From Trichobilharzia regenti (Eukaryota > Platyhelminthes > Trematoda > Strigeidida > Schistosomatidae), in the NCBI GenBank assembly GCA_944472135.2, contig OX235265.1:92970984-93034983 (forward strand): 64,000 nucleotides of DNA. Reading direction: 5' to 3'. A program made the translations under genes and the position numbers. The notes below the pieces were generated by a model. It was not told the origin of the DNA, did not search any database, and saw only the letters and a program-made list of their open reading frames with translations. Shown here in pieces: positions 53,511-61,625 of this stretch. Position 1 is the stretch's first letter; each line of letters starts with the position of its first letter.

Positions 53511-53556
53511 GTACTGCTGAGGAGTCCCAAACTAGGACGAAACGGCTGTCTAGTAC
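53511..53556 (+). ncRNA. Hammerhead ribozyme, intact core (SINE-D, plus arm)
   Basis: Helix I is GTACT/AGTAC plus a G-T wobble. The box CTGAGGA is at 53517-53523, stem II is GTCC/GGAC, and GAAA is at 53539-53542. Stem III is the self-complementary ACGGCTGT (one G-T pair per half) and the cleavage triplet GTC ends at 53550. All residues required for a hammerhead core are present. Confidence 0.82.
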
Positions 53557-53759
53557 TCCCAGGTTTTCCAGTGGTTCTCTAACTGATGTCAGCTCATGAT
53601 TAAATCCTCCATGAAATAGTAATTTACCCAAATCCCTACATACCCGACTCATATGTATTGCTAAAGCCATCTATGGCTATCGAAACAGAAAAGCCAGATC
53701 TCTGTGTACAGAAAAGGTTCGTTCACTCCCTCCAACTTTCATGGTCTTAATCCCTCTTT

Positions 53760-54424
53760 GCTAAAGTATGGAAATCCCCAATCATATTTTAGCTCTACCA
53801 ATTTTTCATTTCTTCATTTTGTCTATTCAATTTGTATCCCCTTCCTTATTAAGTCAGTCGTTATTATCACTATTCTCACTTTGAACTGTCCCCGGTATTA
53901 TTTCACTTGTTCCACTTGTCATTCTAAATCAATTCTTTTTTACAACGATAAATTCTATGCTATTAAATTTCACACAATATCACGTAACGTTTTTGTTTTA
54001 TTCGATTTGTCTACTAATCCTATAATTGCACATCCTTTTTCAAGTTCTATCCCTCCTATGAATTATTCTATATATGACATTAATCTGCTTTGCCACTTAA
54101 CATTTAACTATGATTATAATCACAAACATTTTAGTTCTAATTGAACTTCATATGATTATTATTTTATGCATTCACACCTATGATTCAATTCCCTCACCGG
54201 ATATAACTTATTAAAAACCATATATATACGACTGTACAGCTTGATGATCAATTCGTCGAAAAGAGTCTCTTCGCTGAATCACTTGTTTTGATTTTAATTA
54301 TTCTTAATTCTTTTTTTGTCACTTTGTTTAATTTAACTTTTCCATATATATTGACTTGATAAATAAATGTGTGATCAGATTGTTCGAAATGTATAGCCCC
54401 AATACATCACATTTTTCAGATAAT
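53760..54424 (+). repeat. PLE pLTR, downstream arm, with hammerhead-like block
   Basis: Contains GTACAGC, TTGATGATCAATTCGTCGAAA, AGAGTCTCTT and CGCTG at 54232-54280. The CAGC/GCTG helix, GAAA, self-complementary arm and following C fit the minimal hammerheads reported in PLEs, but the CUGANGA box reads TTGATGA and stem II is poor. Confidence 0.6.
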
Positions 54425-54489
54425 CTCCCTTTTCTAATGATGCTGTGAAGATTTATGAAAGGGACCAATTGTTTTACATGTTAGAAAAG

Positions 54490-54790
54490 TTTATTAACTG
54501 TTTTACTCCTGTGAAATGTAAAATGATGTTGCAGGACTTTAGTGCGCAGATTCTTAGCTTGGCTGGAAACTGGGAGTGAAGTGGTTGAGCGTGCTAACAA
54601 ATTCACTTATTTGTGGGAGTTGCATTAACCTCCTCAAACTGTTTTTGGGACGAAATCTCAAGACATGTCGAAGCGGCTTCCGGGGCATTTGTTATCAACC
54701 TACGTTATCTCTCTGGCGTAGACATGATATCCGACTGGCTGTCGATCAAAGGATGTGTGTGTGTGCTACGTGTTATTTCGCCCTGTTCTT
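54490..54790 (+). mobile_element. RTE-1 fragment
   Basis: Frameshifted VKCKMMLQDF, then DEISRHVEAASGAFVINLRY and the RRHDIRLA region, equivalent to residues following the YADD box at 15890-16200. Confidence 0.65.
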
Positions 54791-54859
54791 GTCTTATTTT
54801 TATTTAGACGCAGAAAAAAAAGGCTTGGTACAAAATGGCACTAAGGAAGATGCGCCACA

Positions 54860-55965
54860 CAATAATAATAAAACAACATAGATTAAGAGTAAACAATATA
54901 AGTAGAGAACGGATAAAGAACGTCATCTGGAAGGAAAACGGTCATACTTAACAAGTTCAAACAGTATTCGTCAACTACCATCGGGAAGGGAAGAAAGAAG
55001 GAAATTGCAACACGTTCGCCACTGACGATTGCGATTCTTGGCCATATCCGATAACGTTTCAAGCCATCTATTTGAACTATCTCGCGCGCCCCAACCAGGT
55101 AGTCGTGACGCACCACCAACCGATACTAATCTAGCACAAACATTCTTTATCCCACGATGCCACGTCATGCACTGACCACCTCTCCGCCTTTTCCATCCCG
55201 TCCCAGGGTTGGCTAGTGAACAGAGACCTGTACGGAAGCCTCCTCTGGGATGACATTCACAACACATGTCCAAGCCACCGGAGCCGGTGTTTCCAGTTGA
55301 CGACTGTGTTCAAACACACGCCACCGAACTTCAGAATTACCCACGCGATGATGCCATCCATCGAACGCAGGCGATCCTGGGGACACAGCAGTGATCGAAC
55401 ACGCAGAGTCACCGCCGCACATCCTTAGCTCGAAGAGACCAGGTTTCACAGGCGTAGAGCAAGACAGCCCACACCGAAGCATTGTATGCCCGATCTTTGA
55501 CAGCTAGGCTAACGTCGCGACCGCGCCAGATGTATGCCACCCTAGCCTTCATTATACGGTTGGAAATCTCATCCGTCACCCCTCCGCCACCACTCACACA
55601 ACTACCCAGATACACTAACTTATCAACAACTTCAAGCAACTCACCCTTAAGAGTGAGTGCACGTAAAAGCTCCTGCCAGTCTTGTAACAGTACCTTGCAC
55701 TCAGACTGTTCAAAGTACATACCATACTTACAGACATTGATCGTCAACTGATTAATTGCGATTTGGGAAGCCTGCATGCTATCGCATAGTAAGACGATAT
55801 CGTCTGCATACTTGAGGTCGAAAAGTCTATCTCCAGGTAGCAGATCTACACCACCTTCACGTACATCCTTCAAAGCTGACTCCAGAATGTCACCGATGGC
55901 AAAGTTAAAGGGAAATGGAGAGATTGGGCAACCCTGTCTAACCCCACTGTTGGTCGGGAACAGTG
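54860..55965 (-). mobile_element. RTE-3 type LINE, 5'-truncated
   Basis: A third RTE family on the minus strand. RT from LLPGDRLFDLKYADDIVLLC (YADD at 55799-55810), ECKVLLQDWQEL, VDKLVYLGSCVSGGGGVTDE and VWAVLLYACETWSLR (ORF 55873-55409). It continues frameshifted with CRHHRVGNSEVR, GTGWKRRRGGQCMTW, SRLPGWGARDS and WLETLSDMAKNR down to about 54960. It differs from RTE-1 by GGGGVTDE and the GPSRLPGWG-type C-terminus. Confidence 0.8.
55409..55873 (-). pseudogene. RTE-3 reverse transcriptase segment
   Basis: A 154-codon open segment carrying the intact catalytic YADD and the downstream thumb-like region. The endonuclease and N-terminal RT motifs are absent. Confidence 0.75.
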
Positions 55966-55969
55966 ATGA

Positions 55970-56230
55970 TAGTTGGTCTTATGCCCTTGTCTACAGTTGT
56001 GACACAGGATGCTATGGGAAGACTAAGTGCATTTGACCACAAATTTTTGCCTTCTGTCACCCGCATAAAGTTGTACACTATGGTGAGAAATATTGAGGCT
56101 AGACATAGAGTTTTAGGTAAGAGAAGGAAAAGTGAAACGAAGAGGTTGTTAGGTTACCTCGATTGAAATGTCTTCTACGCATGACTCACATTTCGAGCCA
56201 CCGCCTTCCTCTACAAGCAATGTTGAAAGA
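55970..56230 (+). mobile_element. RTE-1-like C-terminal fragment
   Basis: Frameshifted LYSCDTGCYGK, LSAFDHKFLPSV, NIEARHRVLGKR and LLRMTHISSHRLPLQAML, the usual RTE-1 C-terminus (FDHRCLRSI, NIEVRRRVLGR, VLRM..HRLPRQAM). Confidence 0.6.
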
Positions 56231-56430
56231 ATTATATATATGGTCATTTCTCGAATGACACTGTCCATTCGATTTTTTGAATGACAGTAGAAAACGTAGT
56301 TATTTGGCGACCTACACAATATAGCTATCACAACAGGTCTGAAAATCTCATTGGCCCTAAATCCTAAAAACGTTTCACAAAAAGCTGTAGATTTCCTCCT
56401 GTGACGCTCATTCTTCAGCACATATGCGAT
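56231..56430. other. Spacer, nothing recognised
   Basis: AT-rich with CATTCGATTTTTTGAATG, a small palindrome at about 56265. Confidence 0.4.
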
Positions 56431-56562
56431 CCATCTCCATTTCCGTCAGCATGCTTTTTGAGGGGCGGTGATAGGCTGTTATGTTGGTGCAACTCCAGAA
56501 TCCCTTGTTACACATATCCTTCCTTCCTGAATATCCATGGGATCTTTAGCACTGATTGACTT
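56431..56562 (-). mobile_element. Short RTE-2 fragments
   Basis: The minus strand carries MLTEMEMDRI, and NVKSIS..PMDIQEGRICV matches the NVKSVLLYG region of RTE-2. Both are short and diverged. Confidence 0.4.
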
Positions 56563-58100
56563 GACATTCTGTCTGTTTTCGACATGGAACTTTGCACATA
56601 TGTGCACCAGTCCAAGTCGCCACACTCCCCAGATGTAGCACACAAAGCAAGAGAAGAAAGTAGAAGAAAGGTGTAGACTTCCAGGCTGGGGTCCTCGGGA
56701 CGGTAAAAATCTATGGTTGGAAACAATTGGTGACATGGCTCAAAACCGTTCTCAGTGGCGCAGATGCATCCACTCCCTGTGACTTATGATCTCCAATGAA
56801 ACTGTTTTGTTCTTCGTTATTACTCTTCCTTTGTCTCACCCCTCTGCTCACTGTTTCTATTATGCTTTTCTTGTACTTTCTTCTCTTGCTTCGCGTGCTA
56901 CACGGAGTGTGGCGACTTGAACTTCCGCACATTTGTGCAAAGTTCTATGTCGAAAACAGACAGACAGAAGAAATGCATAATAGAGACAGTAAGCAGATGT
57001 GTGAGACAAAGGAATAGTAATAACGATGAAAGATATAGTTTCATTGGAAATCATAAGTCACAAGGAGTGGATGCATCTGCGTCATCCAACCATTGAGAAC
57101 AATCACTTTGAGCCATATCACCAATTGTTTCCAACCATTGGTTTTTACCGTCCCGAGGACCTTAACGAGGAGGCCAGTCTACACCTCCCTACGTGGCTGG
57201 CGTAGACTAACTGTTATGCATTTCATTGACTGGTGCCGTGTTTTGGTTTGACCACCATGTGCTAGCTCTTTTCCAGCCAGTCCCTTTGTCAGCTAACATT
57301 GCCCATTGTCGAGTAAGGCGATAACTAGGCATACGCAACACATGTCTTAACCATCTCAGTCGATGTAATTTCGCAGTCTCGTCGATTGATTTCCCCTCCC
57401 ACCTACCTAGAACTCGACTTATGTCTAACTTCAATATTGCTCGCCTTATTATACCACTTCACACGGGAGGGAGATAGAACGCAGGCACCTTTGATCAAAT
57501 ACAGCAATTCTTTTCATGTCTTCCACTCTCAATGGCCAGGTCTCACAGCTAGCCATAAAGAAGGACGGAGCGGACTGATGAGCAGTACACCCGCCCTTTG
57601 GTCGGCAGCCAGCCGGATATCACGTCTACACCAGAGACGGTGTAAAATGGCATATTCGAAACTAGCCCTTTGTATCCATACTGAGATTTCGTCAGAGATC
57701 AACCCTTTGGCGTTGGCTGATGGTACTTCCCAAATAATTGAAGCGGTCAACGTGCTCTACCACTTCACTCCCTCTTTCTAATCTAGGAGTCAGTGTAGTC
57801 CAGTCCTGTAGTCACATCATCTTACATTTGGCGGGAGCGAATCACATGCCAAACACTCGTAGATTGCAGCTCAAGGTGTTCAGAAGACTCTCCTGGATTT
57901 TGTCAGCGTCTTCACCTAGAAGGACTATATCGTCTGCATATTCTAAATCAACGAGATTATTCCCTCCCTGGTAGTAAGTCAATCCCTGAGTCTCTGAAGT
58001 GAGTTAGGGTTAAGTCCATCAATACATCTATGATGAAATTGAATAGAAATGGGGTTAATGGGCTGGCATCCCTGACGCACACCACTAGTCGTCACCGCTT
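56563..58100 (-). mobile_element. RTE-1 LINE, 5'-truncated, with nested insertion
   Basis: On the minus strand: RT region before and around YADD (antisense best at 57738-57974), DEISVWIQRASFEYAILHRL, LHRLRWLRHVLRMPSYRL, RQWAMLADKGTGWKRAS, then the 3' UTR to the GACA end at 56563. It is split by a plus-strand RTE-1 fragment at 56668-56967. Confidence 0.8.
56668..56967 (+). mobile_element. RTE-1 3' fragment nested in RTE-1
   Basis: A 300-bp 5'-truncated copy from the C-terminus (VDFQAGVLGTVKI-like) through the 3' UTR to GACAGACAG. AGAAGAAA flanks it at both ends (about 56659-56666 and 56968-56975), and the host RTE-1 UTR is continuous when it is removed. Confidence 0.75.
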
Positions 58101-58104
58101 CAGA

Positions 58105-58330
58105 TGACAACTGACTTGACATTAGTGTTGAAAATTTGAATTTTGTTCTTTATACTGTTGCTTGCAGTAGATTTCTATACTGATTTCATGGTAATAAATG
58201 CTTGTCTTGCTTTTCCGATACTGGCTAACTCTGACATCATCATCATCATGATCATAAGTACCCCGACTACCTGTCGTTGAAACGCTGTGCTTCTCAAATA
58301 ATTGAAAGAAGCGACCTCGTTCGCATTTCA
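58105..58330 (-). mobile_element. RTE-2 fragment
   Basis: The minus strand reads ERGRFFQLFEKHSVSTTGS and related pieces, the RTE-2 region (TSFNYLGSIVSTTGG) between the FADD box and the VLLYG motif. Confidence 0.6.
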
Positions 58331-58339
58331 TTCATTCAT

Positions 58340-58541
58340 TTATTTTTATTTTTTTTATTTTTGATTACAGCTTGATTCCACACCGTATTTTTGGTACAAG
58401 TGTGGAATTTTCAGCATGGATATCGGTAGCCCAAATTTTGTAGGCCGACCATTGATATCAGATGTGCGTCGGCAGGGGATCGAACCTCGGACTATGTGCA
58501 TGGTCGGCGAGAGTCCTAACCACTGTGCTACCGACGCACAT
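58340..58541 (-). mobile_element. SINE family B, well-preserved copy
   Basis: On the minus strand: GTGCGTCGGTAGCACAGTGG (A-box TAGCACAGTGG), B-box GGTTCGATCCC, body CTGATATCAATGGTCGGCC, tail GCTGAAAATTCCACACTTG..GTGGAATCAAGCTGTAATC and an (AAATA)n end. It abuts the region just upstream of CLPTM1L exon 7. Confidence 0.85.
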
Positions 58542-58745
58542 AGGTTTGGTGTTTGGCGGTGGCGGTGACCGGCTGTGTTGTCTTCAGCATCTCTGTCGTC
58601 TCCGTGTTCATTTGAACTCCTGTCTTTGCCTCTTCTGTTTTCAACTGGTTTTTTGTCGTCAATAGACTGGTGTCCCCCTCGTATACTACTATTATTATTA
58701 TTGATTTTTTTTCATCTTATGTTTCTTTTTTTGTTGTAATTTTAG

Positions 58746-58780
58746 CTGGTACTCTTGGTGTTTAGAAACCATGGTTAATG
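58746..58780 (+). CDS. CLPTM1L: CLPTM1L-like gene, exon 7 (35-nt micro-exon)
   Basis: 35 nt, acceptor TTGTAATTTTAG, donor ATG|GTAAGT, phases 2 to 1. With the AG carried over from exon 6 it encodes SWYSWCLETMVN plus the first base of a Gly codon. This matches the family's KSWYSWLINSFVNG string. The remaining core (about 110 residues in the human protein) is expected in exons to the right of the window. Confidence 0.9.
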
Positions 58781-58919
58781 GTAAGTAAATAATATTGGCA
58801 ATGAGATTTTGATTTTTGTGTGTTAATATTAGTATATATTAAAAGATATCTTGATATTATTATTATGAATAAAAATATGTATTCTTTTGATGTAAACTCT
58901 TTATTCACTAATGTACCTT

Positions 58920-59956
58920 TGTAACAACAAAAGACAAGGGCCAGGCAACAGATCGTTTATTAAGGAAATCAACACATATTTATAGATTTTCATGTACATC
59001 ATTAGAGATTATTGTTAGCAGAAAAACAGTCTTCTGATTGGTTGTTTCTCACAGAAAGTTAACCTTGCATCTCTTTGTGGCTGTTTCTTGAATGTCAAAT
59101 CATCTATATATTAACTGCATCCGCCTACGCAAAGCCTTTGTTCTCATTTTTCTGACGACCAATATTGAGGACATAAACATTGACGTAAATGACTGTCCAC
59201 CAATTTTGGCTGATAGCCAGCTCTCATCACACTCGTCCCCCCATCATAGACTTGCGACTGAAGTTGATTTGGTCTTCTTGGTTCTAGGGGCTTTGTCGGT
59301 TTGTCTTGCTGTCTGGAATCTCGGCGCTCGCTGATATTCACCTGTTTCTCTTTGTTTGCCATCGCGATTGTGTCTACGTAACCCCATCTCAACGTGACCA
59401 TATGTGGTCCTTCCCACTTTGGAAACTGTTTGCCTGACCCTGTCACACATTCGTTAGTATTTCGCCTTACACTTCCATATGCTGTTTTCTCACGACCTCT
59501 CAGCAGCGTCCCAAGTAACAACCTCATCGCTGACAGATATGGGACGCCACTCAACTGCTCAGAAGCCTCTACCTCCTGCCCGGAGATCCATATATTTCCA
59601 TCAAAAACTGCAGGGAATAGGCTTTCCATTTGTCGGTTGAGAGCGACACCAAATGTAACAAGAGACGACAAGGGCTAGTCAACAGATCGTTTATTAAGGA
59701 AATCAACACATATTTATACATTTTCATGTACAATATGATAGATTATTGTTAGCAGAAAAACAGTCTTCTGATTGCTAGTTTCTCACAAAAACTTAATCTT
59801 TCATCTCTTTGTGGCTGTTTCTTGAATGTCAGATGTTAACTGTATTCGCCTACACAAAGTCTTTGTTCTCATTCTTCTCACGACCAATATTGGGGACACA
59901 AACATTGACGTAAATTACTGTCCACCATTTGTGGCTAACAGCCACCTCTCACCACA
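58920..59956 (-). mobile_element. Mini gypsy element (Boudicca-like), second copy
   Basis: LTRs 58920-59231 (312 bp) and 59654-59956 (303 bp), TGTG..GTTACA on the minus strand. The internal region 59232-59653 carries the same gag-start/integrase-end fusion as 8568-8989. Target duplication CCTT at 58916-58919 and 59957-59960. Purine tract GGGGGGACGAG next to the 3' LTR. The LTRs differ at several positions, so it is older than the copy at 8242. Confidence 0.9.
59231..59653 (-). CDS. Gag-start/integrase-end fusion ORF, second copy
   Basis: The open frame on the minus strand (longest form 59671-59144, 175 codons including LTR sequence): MESLFPAVFDGNIWISGQEV, LLLGTLLRGREKTAYGSVRR, GKQFPKWEGPHMVTLRWGYV. 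The frame is intact with many substitutions relative to the 8592 copy, and the fusion junction is identical. The integrase end VNISE..DSRQQDKP has diverged. Confidence 0.7.
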
Positions 59957-60222
59957 CCTTTACTTAAAACAACGGACATCTTGTATGATTACATTTCCAC
60001 ACATAACTTTTTCATCCTGTTCCCTGTATCTACTTTATTACTTCTCTGTACTATCAATGTTTGGTTTACATTTGAAGGTGATTGTTTCCGTCAGGTTGAT
60101 AGTGTTGCTATGAGTAGCCCGTTGGATCCCTTTTTAGTAGATATCCATATATCATACACTGAGAGTTTACTGGAGGATTTAATCGAAAATGTGCTACTTT
60201 ATGGAAAATATGTAGACGACAT

Positions 60223-61196
60223 TGGATGCCATCGACAACTATACATCTCATCCAACAGTTATACGACAATGCTGCATGCAAAGTAGTCCACAACGGGAAA
60301 CTTACGGAATCCTTCGAAGTGAGGACCGGAGTAAGACAATCTGGCTGGCTGCCTACTATCGCCAATGATTTTCCTGATTGCAGTAGACTGGATAATGCGA
60401 AAGACAGCTGTCAACGAGGAAACAGACATAAAATGGACCCTCATGAAAAACTTGAAGGATCTGGGCTTCGCCGATGACATATGTCTGATTTCTCACAAAC
60501 TGGAAGATATGCAAGTGAAAAGTAACAAGTTGGCAGAAGAAGCATCCAGCGAAGACAGGACTTCAGGTGAACATAGAGAAAACAGGTGTAGTGATAAAGA
60601 TTCCTGGCCAACACAACCAACAGCAACAATAACGATAGACAACAATCAACCAGCATAAATGGGATGAACCTGAAAGAAACAACCTCCTTTAACTACCTGG
60701 GAAGCATCGTTTCAACTACAGGCGGACGGAACTGGTGAGAATATCAAAGCAACGAATCGGGAAAGCAAGACAAGCTTTCATTACTCTCAAGTCTGTGTGG
60801 AGGTCAATAGCACTCAGCATGAAAATGAAAATAAAATCTGGATTTTCAACTCCAATGTGAAGTCAGTGCTACTATACGAATGGATCAGAGACTTGGCGCG
60901 TCATAAAGAGCATCTCAAACAAACTACAGACCTTCATCAACAGCTGTCTTTGCTCAATACCGCTCAAGATCAGATGGCGAGCCAGAGAAGATCAGCAAAA
61001 AAGTGGGATCTCTGGCAATGAGCGAACCAACTCAGCAGGAACCGATTGTGCAACAAATAGGCAGGAAGAAATGGAGATGGGTTGGATTGGCCATACTCAG
61101 AGGAAACCATCAAGTGACATCACTAGACAGGCCATCGCTCGAGTGGAACCTGGCCGAAAGGGAAGCGGCGAGTTGGTCGTCGGTGCGAGGGTGACT
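60223..61196 (+). mobile_element. RTE-2 LINE, 5'-truncated
   Basis: HLIQQLYDNAACKVVHNGKL, FLIAVDWIMRKTAV, GFADDICLISHKLEDMQVK (FADD codons 60467-60478), WIFNSNVKSVLLYEWI, QQIGRKKWRWVGLAILRGNH, SLEWNLAER. Closely related to 946-2085. The 3' tail is lost where an LTR fragment joins at 61197. Confidence 0.8.
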
Positions 61197-61309
61197 AATC
61201 AGAAGAGGTTGCTTCTTGACTGGCAATAATGTACATAAAAATCTATAAATATCATCTGTTGATTTGCTCAATAGAGGATCTGTCGCCTGACCCTTGTCTT
61301 CTGTCGTTA
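61197..61309 (+). mobile_element. 3' part of a Boudicca-like LTR
   Basis: CAATAATGTACATAAAAATC through TGTCTTCTGTCGTTACA, matching the promoter half of the family LTR. Its 5' part is missing. Confidence 0.7.
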
Positions 61310-61625
61310 CACTACTACTATGGTGAGAGCTGGCTGCTAGCCAAATCGGTAGACAGTAATTTACGTCAATGTTTGCGTCCCCAATATTGGTCGTGACAAA
61401 AATATGAACTAAGACTGATTCAACAATGAACCACATAAGACTTTGTGTAGGTGGATACAATTAGCATATAGATGATCTGACATTCAAGAAACAGCCACAA
61501 AGGGATGCAAGGTGAACTTTCAGTGAAAAACGACCAATCAGAAGACTGTGCATGTCTGCTAACAATAATCTATAATAATGTACATGAAAATCTATAATTG
61601 TGTGTTGATTTTCTAAATAAACGAT

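Larger units (their letters stand above)
53083..53613. mobile_element. Palindromic head-to-head SINE-D dimer with 14-bp TSD
   Basis: Minus copy 53083-53358 and plus copy 53359-53613 are mirror images, with the centre around CATCGAAGAAGACATTGCG. Each arm has leader, tRNA-like head (CCCAGTGGCTCAATGG; B-box GGTTCGACTCC), intact hammerhead and tail. The minus arm has the complete tail (to CCAATACTT on its strand); the plus arm stops earlier at CCTCCATG. The 14-mer AAATAGTAATTTAC is present directly outside both ends (53069-53082 and 53614-53627). The PLE reading frame continues across one copy of it, so the dimer inserted as a single unit. Confidence 0.85.
51866..54424 (+). mobile_element. Penelope-like element flanked by inverted pLTR arms
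   Basis: Arms 51866-52527 and 53760-54424 are inverted copies of ~660 bp, almost identical (a shared 87-residue antisense translation differs at one residue). Between them on the + strand is the PLE C-terminus: IRRICSTDTVEDELYILRK (52503-52721), then YQFTCSCGARYIGRSTQVFS and KRVQEHYPAWLRGGGSRAIR (52857-53060), the GIY-YIG endonuclease with its Cys motif. The ORF is interrupted by a SINE-D dimer at 53083-53613 and resumes to 53760. One frameshift at about 52722. The inverted upstream arm is a known PLE architecture. Confidence 0.85.
58855..60222 (+). mobile_element. Penelope-like RT fragment, split by a gypsy element
   Basis: Left part 58865-58919: SFDVNSLFTNVP, the PLE RT motif A. Right part 59961-60222: FEGDCFRQVDSVAM, SSPLDPFLVDIH and LLYGKYVDDIG (YVDD codons 60209-60220). 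The reading frame is continuous across the mini gypsy insertion once the CCTT duplication is accounted for, apart from a few sequence errors. It ends at the junction with RTE-2. Confidence 0.8.

Noticed and set aside
53148..53582. Two identical 75-residue ORFs on opposite strands as real genes
   Set aside because: They are translations of the two arms of the SINE-D palindrome, overlapping the tRNA-like head and hammerhead. No protein-coding character.
53083..53613. Palindrome as an assembly or library artefact
   Set aside because: The palindrome is bounded by a 14-bp target duplication, has unequal tail lengths, and the host PLE continues correctly on both sides. Raw reads should still be checked.
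52144..54144. Conserved 87-residue protein present twice (NCPRYYFTCSTCHSKS)
   Set aside because: This is the AT-rich PLE terminal arm read in both inverted copies. Conservation is due to the repeat; other PLE copies do not keep the frame.
55216..55751. Plus-strand ORFs opposite the RTE-3 RT
   Set aside because: Antisense shadows of the RTE-3 reading frame; no independent motif.
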